From Lumbricus rubellus (Eukaryota; Annelida; Clitellata; Crassiclitellata; Lumbricidae), in contig OX243814.1 in the NCBI GenBank assembly GCA_945859605.1, positions 22,299,201 to 22,363,200 on the forward strand: a stretch of DNA of 64,000 nt, in the 5' to 3' direction. The notes beneath the pieces were generated by a model. That model was given only the letters and a program-made list of their open reading frames with translations, was not told the origin of the DNA and did not search any database. The position numbers and the translations under genes are program-made. Positions 23,456 to 63,410 of the stretch are shown piece after piece (position 1 is the first letter of the stretch; every line of letters begins with the position of its first letter).

Positions 23456-23915
23456 TGTAAACTGCCTTCACTTGCAGTTGGCCACAGGCCACGAGTTGAC
23501 TCAAAAGTTTCCAGTACAACTAACTTTATTGAAAAAATGTTCAGGGCTTAACGACACTGTTTCATATCGAAGATGATTAGTGTCGGAGGCAGAGAACAAC
23601 CTCACACTCCACGTTTATATTGCGACCGAGCCACCCGCTGTAAAGATCCCCGCCCGGGAATTGAACCCGGGCCGCCGGCGCGGCGAGCGGGCTACAACCC
23701 ACTCGACCACGCAGGATCTTCACTAACTTTATTAATGATATTCACATATTTGTATACAGATACAAAAATATACTCCGCCTACAATATTAAGATTGTCCAA
23801 TCAGGACACAGTGTGTCCTGTCATTGTTCATGATTGACAGTTCATAGTTCAATTTAATAAATATATAATATATATGTGGACATATATATCTATGCCTAGC
23901 TACCTACCTATGACA
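23456..23915 (-). repeat. 5' LTR of element A, carrying a SINE
   Basis: 460 bp, of which 203 are a SINE and its duplicated target. The rest matches 13013-13272. Starts TGTAAACTGCC and ends CTATGACA on the plus strand. Confidence 0.8.
23531..23721 (-). mobile_element. tRNA-derived SINE S4 inside the LTR of element A
   Basis: A 191-bp insert with a perfect 12-bp duplication ACTAACTTTATT at 23519-23530 and 23722-23733. The same site is uninterrupted in the other LTR near 13071. The minus strand starts with a tRNA-like head (about 23720-23642) with box A TGGTCGAGTGGG, box B GGTTCAATTCC, a good T arm and a nearly complete acceptor stem (GATCC...GGGATC). A body follows, ending in CATTTTTTC. Excluded as a free tRNA gene because of the body and the TSD. 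Confidence 0.88.
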
Positions 23916-24000
23916 ATCCCAGTCTCTTGTTAACTAGGTAGTTGAGTAACCGTTGTACCTGGTTGGACCCGCGCCTCATCATAGTTGGATGATCACTGCT

Positions 24001-24246
24001 TCAGTGCTGAGAGCGCTTCCTCCGCAAATCATCAAAAAGAGCCATGGTTATGATAACCATCACGCTGTGGACCGGGTTATCGGGAGTGGCGTTATTGAGG
24101 ACCGAAGCGACGTCGGCGTAGTGACATGAGATGACAATGTTGTCTAGTTCCGCAGCCTTCCTATGCTTCATTCTGTGGATAGCGGCTTCTATCTCGTCCT
24201 CTCCCAATGCTGGTAGATCCTCCATATTCTTCATTTCCACGATATT
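24001..24246 (-). pseudogene. LINE RT N-terminal fragment
   Basis: The minus strand encodes GEDEIEAAIHRMKHRKAAELDNIV, the conserved entry region of LINE RTs (usually KAAGPDNI). Short, followed by unrelated sequence. Clade not resolved. Confidence 0.5.
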
Positions 24247-24269
24247 CTCCAGATAGCTGTCATCTTTCT

Positions 24270-25440
24270 CGTTTGGGTCATTATACCGTCGACCACGATA
24301 TCCTTTTAACTAGACTTTCTATCTCTTTTGGCATCTCAGGAAATTTTCTAAATTGGCTTACTTCCTACCTTCAGGACCGTTCTTACACTGTGGCTTGTGG
24401 GACTACTAGATCATCATGGACACCTGCCCCGTTTGGACTGCCCCAAGGCTCTGTCCTAGGTCCCCTATTATATATAATATACACTGCAGATCTTGGACCA
24501 CTTTTATTGGCAAATGCAATCCTAAGTCAATCTTACGCTGATGATCTCCGGGCATATGCTCACTGTTCAGCATCTGCCGCTGCTGATGCGGTTCGAGAAA
24601 TTTGTAGGGCCATGGAAACCTTGGAGGCCTGGATGTCCTCTAACCGTTTGAGACTAAACCCTACCAAGACGCAATATATCTGGTTTTGAACGCGTCAACC
24701 ACTGGCAAAAATAGGCATGGACGCCCTAGCCTTAGAGTTTCCTCTGATTACATTCTCACCTTTTGTGCGGGACCTTGGTATTATTTTAAATCAAGAGCTG
24801 ACTTTCACTCGGCATATAAACCTTCTATGCCGAAGCTGTTACTACCAGTTGCGTCAACTTAAGGTGGTCTCACGCTCTCTGTCTTTTAGTGCTGCCTCTA
24901 CTCTTGTTCACTCTTTCGTAGTTTCTCGCCTTGACTACTGTAGCACCCTCTATTATGGACTACCGGCTGGCCGGATTGACTGCCTGGAACGAGTCCTCCG
25001 CTCTGCGGCGCGACTTGTTGGTCATATCCCAAAATATGGCCATGTCTCATCTTATATGCAGGATATCTTACACTGGCTCCCTTCTAAACAGCGGATTGCA
25101 TACAGGGTCTGTGCCTTGGTTAGGCGGTGCATTGAAGGACTAGCTCGACCATATCTTCAAGAACTCTGCTGTTCCACCTTAGGAGTTCTGCGATCGGCGA
25201 ACCAAATTGAGCTTCTGGTTTCCCGCGCGCGGACTGCTATACGACAGCGTCGTTCATTCTCAGTTGCTGGTCCTACCACCTGGAATGGTCTTCCTGTTGC
25301 ATTGCGCTTAATTCCCAGAGGTCACTCCGCTCTGTTCCTTAAGAACCTAAAGACTGTTTTATTTAGCCGTGGTTGGGCCGGGAGCGCTTCTGAGTAGCCT
25401 ACCTTGAAGATGCGCTATATAAATTTCCGAAATAAATAAA
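24270..25440 (+). pseudogene. CR1-like LINE, 5'-truncated RT (copy R1)
   Basis: The RT C-terminal half in two frames. 24270-24688 has FLNWLTSYLQDRSYTV, GLPQGSVLGPLLYIIYTADL and the catalytic SYADD. 24717-25397 has VRDLGIILNQELTF, VVSRLDYCSTLYYGLP, AARLVGHIPKY, LHWLPSKQRIAYR and FSVAGPTTWNGLP. The 3' end reads GGGAGCGCTTCTGAGTAG, then TTGAAGATGCGCTATATAAA and a (AAATA)n tail. The motif order fits CR1/L2-type Jockey-superfamily elements. One frameshift or in-frame stop near 24689 kills it. Confidence 0.8.
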
Positions 25441-26340
25441 TAAATTAAATTAATATACATTATATAACAGTATTCTCTCCACCTTTCCTAACATCCTCCG
25501 GTTCAATAAGTATTTTACCGTGTATGTCATTAATTGCACACCATGGGAGCGTGCGTGCGTGTGATTCTTCTTTCACCCTCTCACCCTCGTACCCGCTCTA
25601 ATCTTGTTGCTGGCCATATCATTTTCAAAATCACTACATATTTCTCCTATGAACTTTTCTTAAAAATCCTCTTTGGCACTTCTTCACCATGTTTCGCCAT
25701 GTCTGCACTCTCCATTCTCTTGCATTTGTATATTCTTCTCTCGTCCACTAGCTACAGTGTTTTCTCCGATAGCCATTCTACTCGTCCCTGTCCCATTTTG
25801 TACCCCAATATTTATTCTGATATTTCTTTAATTGCGCTTTTGACCTTGTTCTATTCCTCTTCAATTCTCTCTATTCTCTCCTACATCTTCTATTTCCATC
25901 TTTGATCTATCGTGAGTTGATAATTCACTCTCATGGTTTAATTCTTCAGGGCATCTATATTGATCTTTTTGCTCCTAGTTACAACTTTCTTCACCATAAC
26001 CAGTTGATGATCCAATCCTACATCGGCGCAACTTCTGCTGCTTCTCACACTTCTTATTAGCTTCCTAACGACAATTATAAGTCGATAATGTTGTGAGTTC
26101 TTCTGTCTGGCGCCTCCCATGTCCATTTCCTATTCATTGTTGTCTATCGCCAACCCATTCACACTCCAGATGTCGAGTAATCTTTCATTTCTGTCAACAT
26201 TGCCTTGTGTCCCCATGATTCTCTTTGTTTCCTCGTCTCCCGTCCCCACCTCTGCATTGGACACCCATGAGTATTATCATATATTTCTTCCAGTTTCTGC
26301 TGCATATCAATATAAAATAGCATCCATACACATCTCATCC
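25440..26340 (-). pseudogene. LINE endonuclease/linker remnant
   Basis: The minus strand (26126 to 25938) reads a decayed SRSCADVGLDHQLVMVK, matching the RGADVGSDHHLV end of AP-type LINE endonucleases. Downstream to about 25540 it continues as a linker with many stops. The plus-strand Ser/Leu-rich readings here are antisense shadows. Confidence 0.5.
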
Positions 26341-26344
26341 GGGT

Positions 26345-26500
26345 TATACCCCGCAGTCGATCGAGTCGTGGGTTACGATCGACTTGGCTCGGCCGACGAT
26401 CGACTCGATCGACTTCATCGACTCGCCGAACTTTTGACGACTCGATCGACTTGGCTCGACCGACGATCGACTCGATCGACTTCGTCGACTTGACCTAGTA
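26345..26500. repeat. CGATCGAC-rich low-complexity block
   Basis: CGATCGACTT and GACTCGATCGACT recur at short irregular spacing, with two longer direct copies of about 70 bases (CGATCGACTTGGCTCG...). No gene. Confidence 0.7.
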
Positions 26501-26569
26501 TTGTCTCTTGCTCACTTTTACAGCAGTTTTAGGCTTAGTTATGTGTCCTCAACATGAAATTATATGATA

Positions 26570-27375
26570 GTAGATTCTGTATCATATTCAGTGTGACGTC
26601 ACATTAAACCTAATTTCGTATTCTCAGTGAACGTAGATTTGCGCTGTAATCGTAGTGACGTGACGATATGTTGTGTTTTGGATTCTCAAAATGAACTTCT
26701 ATAATAGTAGAATCTATGTAATATTCGAAGTGACGTCACAATAGGCCTAGTTTTATATTCTCAAAAAGAACGTATAATAATAAAAAAAATTATCATAAAC
26801 AGAGTGACGTTGCGTTAAAATAGCTTTAGTATAACTGTATTCTCGAAATGAAATATTGATAGTAAATCTGTATCATAATCGAAATGACGCCACAATAGGC
26901 CTAATTTTTTCTTAGTTCACTTATTTTATAGTAGAATTGTATCATAATTGAAGTGACGTCACAAATGTCCCGTTTTGCAATTATTCGCAAAATGAAAATC
27001 TATCTACATGTGTACTAGTAGATGAACGCTGTATAATAATAGAAGTGACGTCGCAATAGGTCTTGTTTATATTCTACAAATGTTCTTCCATAATAGTATA
27101 TTTGCATCATAATCTAAGTGACGTCACAATAGGCCTAGTTTTTAATTCTCGAAGTGAGCTTAAATAATAGTGGAATTGCATCATAATCAGAGTGACGTTA
27201 CAATTTTAATAGGCTTAGTTCTGTATTCTGAAAATGAAATAATGATGGTACCGTAGATCTGAATCATTATCGAAGTGACGTCACAATAGGCATAGTTTCG
27301 TTCTCAGTGAACTTCTGTAATAGTAGGATTGTATCATAATAGAAGTGACGTCACAAAAGATCCCGTTTTATATAT
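26570..27375. repeat. Degenerate ~74-bp tandem repeat with CRE-like octamers
   Basis: Eleven units, each carrying TGACGTCA or a one- to two-base variant: starts at 26594, 26656, 26731, 26805, 26885, 26954, 27046, 27119, 27193, 27276 and 27346. Spacings are 62, 75, 74, 80, 69, 92, 73, 74, 83 and 70. Six octamers are perfect palindromes. Units also share ATAATAGTAGAATTGTATCATAA-like and CACAATAGGCCTAGTTT-like text. TGACGTCA is the binding site of CREB/ATF proteins, but any function here is a guess. Confidence 0.8.
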
Positions 27376-27719
27376 TCTTAAAAATAATGAACATCTAAGC
27401 CACATGCATATTGTATAACAGTGTGGCTGCTACTGTAGCATAATCGTTCAATTCAAATCGAAAACGAATGTCTATAGTCAATTTTCCCAGTTTCACTAAC
27501 ACGCAATCAGCAGCTGCCAAAAGGTTCGTTAGTTGCACTTCTGTGCCAAACCGAATAATGTCATTATAATATCATACAGGTCACTTTGAGACTTCAAAAA
27601 ATAGTAAGTAAAACATTTGTAAGTCGAGTCGAGCCGATGAAATAACGATCGACGAGTCTGGAAGTAGTTAAGCAAATGTGTCTTGCTATGGATAAGCTGG
27701 TTAACATCTAACCGCCTCC
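27376..27719. other. Unassigned, AT-rich
   Basis: No repeat or coding motif recognised. Confidence 0.4.
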
Positions 27720-28520
27720 TACTTAATGCTTCCAAAACTCAATTCATCTGGTTGGGTGGACGTGGACGACTGGCAAATGTTGATCGTTGTGCCGCACGTG
27801 GCTAAAGCATTTCCCCATGTTACCTTTCTTGATTCTGTCCGGGACTTGGGTGTTATGCTTGATGAAGAACTTAGTTTCTCAAAACATGTCAACCCGTGGC
27901 TGTTACTACAAAATTCGTCAGCTATGGGTCATCTCTCGCTCCTTATTAGAGGACTCTGCTGCTACCCTTGTTACCAGCCGTTTGGACTACTGTTGCTCTA
28001 TTCTGGTTGGTTTGCCTCTATTATTGATATCCCGACTTGACCGTGTTCTTCGGTCTGCAGCCCGGCTAATTGGTCGAATCCCCAAATATGCCTCCGTTTC
28101 ATCTTACATTCGTGATACTCTACACTGGCTCCCTATCTCACAGCGCATCGAATACAGAATTGCTTCACTGGTTTGGCGTTGTCTCCTTGGCTGTGCCCCG
28201 ACTTATCTGCGTGAACTCTGCTGTCCAATATCTGTTGTCCTTTCTCGCAGAGCTCTTCGCTCTGCCTCTAGAGGTAAGCTTTTGGTCCCGCGTGTTGAAA
28301 CATCAACCTGTCAGCGTCGTGCTTTCTCAGTTGTAGGTCCTTCTGTCTGGAATAGTCTCCCGTTGCAGATGCGCTTGCTGCCTAGGGTCGACTCGTCAGT
28401 GTTCCACAAGCTCCTTAAAACTGTTTTGTTTCACCGTGGTTGGACTGGGAGCGCTTCTGAGTGGATTTCTTGAAGAGGCGCTATATAAATTCTTGAAATG
28501 AATGAATGAATGATTCTATA
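27720..28520 (+). pseudogene. CR1-like LINE, RT C-terminal fragment (copy R2)
   Basis: Starts in SVRDLGVMLDEELSFSKHV. After a frameshift it reads CYYKIRQLWVISRSL, SRLDYCCSILVGLP, AARLIGRIPKY, LHWLPISQRIEYR and FSVVGPSVWNSLP to a stop near 28473. The 3' end is GGGAGCGCTTCTGAGTGG, then GAAGAGGCGCTATATAAA and a (GAAT)n tail. Related to R1 in both coding and 3' UTR. Confidence 0.78.
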
Positions 28521-28544
28521 AATAGATGTTGATTGATCAGTTAA

Positions 28545-29015
28545 TATAACAACAAAATAATTATGTTCCAAGCACTTTTATTCAAATTTAAACTAGTTCG
28601 AACGACAGACGACCTAAGAAGGGTAGTTCCAGTCAGACATTTTTGAGGCTGATACTAGAGCTAAATATATTTTATATGACACATTCACTAGAAGTAAATT
28701 GCAAAGTATTGGCTGAGTCATAAGCATTAAAAGTTGGAGTTAATTTTGTCTTGAAACGGTAGCTGTACTGTGTGTGACAAGGATCTTTGATGTCCTAAAC
28801 GACACCAATATATACAGGGCATACCAGCAAAAATGTACCGACTTCTAATGTTTATAACTCAGCCAATAATTTGCAATTTACTTCTAATGAATGTGTCAAG
28901 TAAAAGAAATTTAACTCCAGTATCAGACCTCTTTAGGTCATCTGTCGTTCGAACTATTTTAAATTTGAATACAAGTGCTTGGAACATAATTATTTTTTTG
29001 TTAATGATGACATAC
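28545..29015. repeat. Foldback F1 (inverted arms ~175 bp)
   Basis: The arm at 28551-28735 and the inverse of 28838-29008 share TAATTATGTTCCAAGCACTT, GTTCGAACGACAG and GAAGTAAATTGCAAA...ATTGGCTGAGT. A loop of about 100 bp lies between. The text TATACAGGGCATACCAGC near 28811 resembles a mariner-type end. Confidence 0.7.
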
Positions 29016-29368
29016 CATATTTTGTTGTTATTGGTGACACAATAGGCGCCTTTTTACCAATAAATTCACATATCGTGTTTTGCCAAAACTAGTATTGACA
29101 CGATCATTCAGGTGTATCGTAATTATTCACGGCCCAGACTCGTCAAACCACATGTCCTTTAACTTTTTTCAACAGTCATGTGCTGCTTCAGACGCTTGCA
29201 ATGCTGCAAGACGTGTCTTTGCATCAGTGTCGGAGAACTGTTGAACAAGTCACTAAAATATCAACTTCAGATCATTTGCAACACGACTTACGGTGCTTCT
29301 AGATATGCATGTTTCGCCTGAATTTCCCGGGAAGATTTGCTTTTTATTCGGGTTATCGTCTTGATTCA

Positions 29369-30530
29369 CCCGGACACAACAGTCGGGCTGCGGAAGGTTT
29401 AGACCCGGAAAAATTCGCAACAAGCTGGAAATAGAAAATTATTAAAGATAAGATAATAATATATCCAAAAAATGGTCCCCAGCCTCTCAGATCTCCAGCT
29501 AACTCATTTTATTAGATAAGTTTGAAGGCATAAAATCATAATACTATTTCAGCGATGTACCTCGGACATTTAGTTTTACGTTTAATCTCGGAGATGGGTT
29601 GCATTAATCCCTTCCCTGAGGGGTTATATGCTTTAAGCCTGTTTTGGACGTATATATACGTCTTCCCCAAGGAAGGGGTTAAAAGAACTGCAATTCAGAA
29701 AAAAAATTGCAACAGGCTGAAAATTAAAAATAATTAAAGATATAATAATAATTTATTTTAAAAATGGTCCCCAACAACTAAACTCTTCTTCTGGGTCGTT
29801 TTATAAAGAGAATATTCTTGGTGTAAAACTAGGCTATTTGCGCGCCAGATTGTGAGTCCAAGTCAGCTGTTGCCGGAGATATTATAAACAACGGAATAAA
29901 ACATTTATATTGTGACAATTAGTAATGCTTTATTAATATTTTGAACGTCTACTTCAACTTGAAGTATGTTGACAGTGTGCAGGAATAGCGCAGGCAATTT
30001 TATTTCTAATTGTCAAAATATAACTTTTGTGTACAATGATATTTCGAGCAACAGCTGACTTTTTGACTCACAATTTGGCGCGCGTAGCCTAGTTTTACAC
30101 CACAAATATTCTCTTTACAAAACAACCCAGAAGAAGAGTTTAGTTGCTGGGGACCGTTTTTAAACATATTATTATTATAATTTATCTGTAATTATTTTTT
30201 ATTTCCAGCCTGTTGCAAATTTTTTCCGTGTAGTACATTGCAGTTCCTTTAAAAGCAACCCGGCTTCGAGATTATGCAATTGCCTTATAGTAAAACAAAA
30301 TACTCCCTGTACACAGTGTACCGCGCTGAAATGTCAGTGTTTTTATGCTTTCAAACTTCTCTAATAAAATGAGTTAGCAGGAGATCTGAGAGGCTGGGGC
30401 TCACTTTTTGGATATATTATTATCTTATCTTTAATTATTTGTTATTTCCAGCTTGTTGCGAATTTTTTCCGGGTTGCAGTTCTTTTAACGCAGCCCGACT
30501 ACAACAGCCCGACTACAACAGCGGGTGTGC
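29369..30530. repeat. Foldback F2: nested palindrome of ~1.1 kb
   Basis: Outer arms (29370-29545 and 30340-30525) and inner arms (29580-29875 and 30040-30265) each pair as inverted copies. The outer and inner arms also resemble each other (GAACTGCAA, TTGCAACAGGCTG-like, ATGGTCCCCAGC or ATGGTCCCCAAC). So an element was duplicated and inverted, giving a four-arm structure. No ORF. Confidence 0.7.
29608..29678. mobile_element. 71-bp TTAA-flanked micro-MITE
   Basis: Flanked by TTAA at 29604-29607 and 29679-29682. The ends TCCCTTCCCTGAGGGG and CCCCAAGGAAGGGG are inverted. The partner arm of foldback F2 near 30233-30265 has the same flanking text with TTTTAAA in place of the insert, giving an empty-site reference. 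TTAA targeting is typical of piggyBac. Confidence 0.65.
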
Positions 30531-30712
30531 GGGCCGCGCGTACCGTATCACGCGGTTTACAACTCGGAAGTTCCTGTTTCATCTTTTTTGGTTTCGGACG
30601 ATTCAAGTTCTTTTTTCATAATCTCTTGGGAAAATTCTTTAGTCATTTGAAGGACAAATTAAATTCTTTGTCAATTCGTAAAATTCTAATCAAAAACTCG
30701 ATCATCGTCTTG

Positions 30713-30936
30713 TGGGGCGCGGTGGTGTAGTGGTGGCGTCGCTGCCTTGGAGCCAGAAAGTCTGAGGTTCGAATCCACCTAGCCGCGTAAGGACCTTTGG
30801 CAAGTCCTTCAGTCACAATTTATTGCTCAGCGCTTCGGCGTGAAACTCCGATGCAGTGTCCGCTCTGCATTCGGGAGCGCCTCTGAGTAGTGAGAGATTG
30901 AAGGGGCGCCATACAAACAAATTGACTGTAAATAGC
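30713..30936 (+). mobile_element. tRNA-derived SINE, family S3 (copy 1), with LINE-like 3' end
   Basis: The head GGGGCGCGGTGGTGTAGTGG includes box A. Box B is GGTTCGAATCC. The body has CAGCGCTTCGGCGTGAAA. The tail GGGAGCGCCTCTGAGTAG...TTGAAGGGGCGCCATA matches the 3' end of the CR1-like LINE R1 (GGGAGCGCTTCTGAGTAG...TTGAAGATGCGCTATA). Confidence 0.82.
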
Positions 30937-31414
30937 GCCATATTGCGTCAATAACAATCATAATATATCATATATGATAGCAAGCGATGTTCCAATCCAA
31001 TTGTATTGAAATTTATACCAGTTCGAATCTTTCTCAGCATAAAAAAGAGTTAATTGGCTTTAATTTGACACATTAAATATAAATAAGTTGCAACAATTTT
31101 CCGAGTTGTACACGTTCAACTTAACTTGGAATGACATGGCATAAAGGCACATCGGAATGACAGAACAACGCTAACAATTTTTAAGTTCACACCTGATTTG
31201 ATTTCCAGTATGACACTAACTAGCACCGCAAAATTAGCAATTAGCCTAAATTTTTACAATCATATTACAATAGGATATTTGCACAGTACGCGAAGTAATG
31301 CCAATTTAATACCAATTAGGCTAAATCGGGTGGTTATCGTCCGGGTGGGGTTTTGTCAGGACTGTGTGTTTTGTCCGGATAATATCCTACGCTCGATTTT
31401 CAGAGTGTTGTGGT
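30937..31414. other. Unassigned, AT-rich
   Basis: Nothing recognisable. The missing upstream exon of the SLC17-like gene was looked for here and not found. Confidence 0.4.
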
Positions 31415-31870
31415 AGAGCTGATTCTGCTCTTTTCCGCTTTATCTTCCGAATTCTTGTCACATTCTTCACGACAGTCTCTCCGTCAGGATGAGTGAGCTA
31501 GGAGGGCTAGCCAATGGGATGAAGTGTTAGCGACTTCATTTTCAAGGCCTCGGCATATGAGGGCGGTGGCCAATCCTCTCCCTCACCGTCTCATTATCCA
31601 CTGACCGTAGGTCAGTGTACTCATCATAGCTGAGTCGACTAGGGGGTGCTTGTGGAACAGAAATCTCGTTGCAAATTTCTGCCCCGGCGGGGAATTGAAC
31701 CCCCGACCTCTTGGTCGACAGTCCAGCGCGCTAACCACTGTACTATCGAGCACCCCCTCCGTCAGGATACTTCTATGCAATACTCGACCAAGATCTTCCC
31801 AGATTTGATTATTTTGCCAGAAATATTATGAGAATTATTATGAATTTGCATAAATTTTTATATTATTTCC
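31415..31870 (+). pseudogene. Jockey/CR1-like LINE 3' end, split by a SINE
   Basis: Text such as TTCTTGTCACATTCTTCACGA (31450-31475), then after the SINE GATTATTTTGCCAGAAATATT...GAATTTGCATAAATTTTT, parallels the end of the LINE at 36030-36310. No tail-adjacent TSD resolved. Confidence 0.6.
31491..31756 (-). mobile_element. tRNA-derived SINE, family S2, 266 bp
   Basis: Perfect 12-bp duplication CTCCGTCAGGAT at 31479-31490 and 31757-31768. The minus strand starts with a tRNA-like head: GTGCTCGATAGTACAGTGG (box A) and GGTTCAATTCC (box B), closest in layout to tRNA-Asp. The rest is the body shared with 165-338. Confidence 0.88.
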
Positions 31871-32061
31871 TTCTTCTGTAAAATTCTGTGCCTCTTACTT
31901 GTTATGTCTAATAAGTATGTATTGCTTACATACATATTTATCTGCATGTCTATGTGCAATTGTGCATTTCTGGGTTTGATTAATTGCAGACCGTGCCCCT
32001 CATCTGCATTTTTCATCCATAATTGAAACGTATATGTAAAGTAAAACATATGATTTAATAG

Positions 32062-61064
<29,003 letters not shown>

Positions 61065-61391
61065 GTCAGAGCTTAATTACTTCAATTGAGAAATTTTCTC
61101 AACGATAAGTTCGCTGTGCAACTCAGATAATTAATTGCCGTAAAATTGTATAGCTGGGCTAGACCGTATGATGTCATGTTTTATGAATAAAATCTCAAAC
61201 CATGTTTCAAATGGATTCAGTTTTCGGTTGTAAGAGCTTGCGGTGACGATCTTTCATTGTCTCTTCCATGTCATTGATCTCGCGGATTTCAAACTCCCGT
61301 CTGCTGAGTGAAGGCTCAGGGAGGATACGGTATTCTAGCGGGCGATCGCACTATTACGCGAACGTTCCGTTGACTGCGCTCTACTGTCAAG

Positions 61392-61456
<65 letters not shown>

Positions 61457-62540
61457 ACGCACGCACACACACACGTACACACACACACACACACGCACTA
61501 AACCCTGTGTCGACGATCCGTCAGAGATGGTTCGGCTCCTCTCTGCCACGATCGCGCAAGGCCGTATTCACGACCTTGCCGTGTGGCCGATCGATTATTT
61601 CTCTTTCACATAACGTGAATGTTACGGGTTCTGTGACGGAGACTCCTTGGGTTCGCAGAAGACCGGTGCGTCGGTTAAATACGTTCATAACTTCATATAT
61701 ATCCGCGAATCACTACATGAGGACTGACCGGTTTCACAAAAAGAAGTATCCCGGAAAGCTATCCGGGAGGATGAATTAATCTATACCCCCGGATGGAACT
61801 AAGACGTCTAAGCTATCCGGGGGAATAAACCCTTCTATCCCTTTTTTTAAATGCAAATAATTGAAAAATTTGTGCTCTAATCAAAATTTGAAGTGACTCT
61901 AATTGTTTTAAGTGTTCTAAGCAATGTTCAGAGAAAGGCAGCTCGAAATTATTTAGTGACTCTAGGTGTTCTTAAGTGTTTTAAATGTTCTAAGTGCTAT
62001 AAAACCAAAGCAAAAAAGTAAAAATAAACATGTCACTGGTCAAAACAAAGCAAATAAAAATTAATTTGCTGAAATAAAAACACGCGGAAGTGACTTTTCT
62101 CGACTTTTCCTTATTTGGGGGATACGATTAATAGGGGTGGGGACACTCTAATTCGTGACATCGTCACTGGGCGGCCGACCAGCCGTGTCTCATTTTTTGA
62201 TCTGTGGTTATCCCTGGTAACTGTGCTTTGTTGGTGAAGAGTTGATCGTCTGACGGTGGGCATTGAACCAGGGCGTCGTTTGACTGACCGAAGAGTTTGG
62301 GTTTCGCACGAACTTCTTCCCATTGCTCGTACTGGATCGTCCGAGTGAAGGCTGTGGGTTGGGAGGTCAGAAGATACATTATATAAGACCAATGCGCAGT
62401 TTTTACTCTGTAGCGTATGTGCTAGCGAGTGCGTTTGAAATGAAGCAGGAAGAGCGCCACAACTATACTATTCTAAACTCGTCCTAACACGATGTTGTTG
62501 ATGTCAGGAATGCATTTAATCTGAAAAGATCAAGACATCT
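61065..62540. other. Unassigned; no further SLC17 exon seen
   Basis: Searched for the next transporter exon (expected to continue with NG-L-S-LPY-type sequence) without success. Includes a small inverted CTATCCGGGAG/CTATCCGGGGG pair near 61758-61828. Confidence 0.4.
61393..61498. repeat. (CA)n microsatellite
   Basis: About 105 bp of CA with a few CG/GT interruptions near 61454-61480. Confidence 0.95.
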
Positions 62541-62543
62541 TCA

Positions 62544-62549
62544 CACACA

Positions 62550-62604
<55 letters not shown>

Positions 62605-62627
62605 GCACACACACACACACACACACA
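62544..62627. repeat. (CA)n microsatellite
   Basis: About 84 bp of CA with minor interruptions near 62574-62600. Confidence 0.95.
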
Positions 62628-62729
62628 TGCTGTCTGTTCATCACTAGTAATTTTATCAAATAATGATTTTACTTCAGATATACACTGTGGTTCTATAAAA
62701 ATTGCTTTTCATGAATCTCTAATGCATAC

Positions 62730-63410
62730 AATAATCTATATAAATAAAAATGTAACTGCGTTTACACGAATCTTAGGGACCAAGGATCTTGGAAAGTCCT
62801 CGACCGATTCTTTTCAAAATTGCAGCAAAACGTTCCGTTTCGATAGGCGAAGGTTTGCATAATGCTTTTTTGCTAAAATCTTTTACAACAAAAAAAACAA
62901 CTTTCACTTCGATTCGACCGATTTCGAGTTCAAAATGCGCTATACAAGTCTTGCGGAACCACCGTTTTCAAACGAGCCCGAATTGGGTCAAGGCATGCAT
63001 AATTATTGACGGTTGGGTCAAGGCATGCATAATTATTGACGGGTTGAATTTGAACTCGGAATCGCTTGAATCGAAGTGAAAGTATTTCTTCTCAAGATTT
63101 TAGCAAAAAAGAATTATGCAAACCCGCGCCTATTCGAACGGCAATTTTTAAATTTCACAGATCTACCGTTTTCAACACATTGCAACTTTGCAAATTCTAC
63201 CGTTTTCAAAACATACGCCCGTTGATAAGTGTCTTCCGTTTTGTAGCGCATTTCAACACATTGGATTGCGGCCTAAAAAAAGCAAATTATCAAATTCTAC
63301 CGTTTTCAACACATAGCAACTTTGCAAATTCTACCGTTTTCAAAACATACTCCCTCATTCTACCGTTTTCAACACATAGCAACTTTGCAAATTCTACCGT
63401 TTTCAAAACA
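62730..63410. repeat. Interspersed/tandem repeat with CTACCGTTTTCAA modules
   Basis: TCTACCGTTTTCAACACAT and TCTACCGTTTTCAAAACAT alternate, joined by GCAACTTTGCAAAT, in units of about 62 bp (63163-63410). Earlier text TATATAAATAAAAATGTAAC and CCTCGACCGATTCTTTTCAA resembles termini of Helentron-type elements, a weak similarity. A segment with GTAGCGCATTTCAACACATT recurs beyond the CCCT satellite at 63845. Confidence 0.5.

Larger units (their letters stand above)
13013..23915 (-). mobile_element. Old gypsy-type LTR retrotransposon A (host of element B)
   Basis: Minus-strand element bounded by LTR copies at 13013-13272 and 23456-23915 (about 257 bp without the SINE in the right copy). Both LTRs start TGTAAACT and end CTATGACA on the plus strand. 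Reading along the minus strand: LTR, a TGG-starting candidate primer site (TGGTGGCATCGTGG), an 875-bp leader, gag (22580-21147), protease/integrase-head/RT start (14946-13639), an A/G-rich tract before the 3' LTR, then the LTR. Element B interrupts it between gag and pol. The outer flanks GACCC and ATCCC do not form a clean TSD. Pol is truncated after the first RT residues. Confidence 0.8.

Noticed and set aside
23642..23720. Functional tRNA gene on the minus strand
   Set aside because: Box A, box B and most stems are there, but a SINE body follows and a 12-bp TSD encloses both, so it is a SINE head.
31680..31756. Functional tRNA-Asp gene on the minus strand
   Set aside because: The T arm has an extra G and the head is fused to a SINE body with its own TSD.
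62730..62830. Helentron terminus
   Set aside because: Only a loose similarity of TATATAAATAAAAATG and ACCGATTCTTTTCAA text; no 3' hairpin or Rep/helicase sequence in the window.
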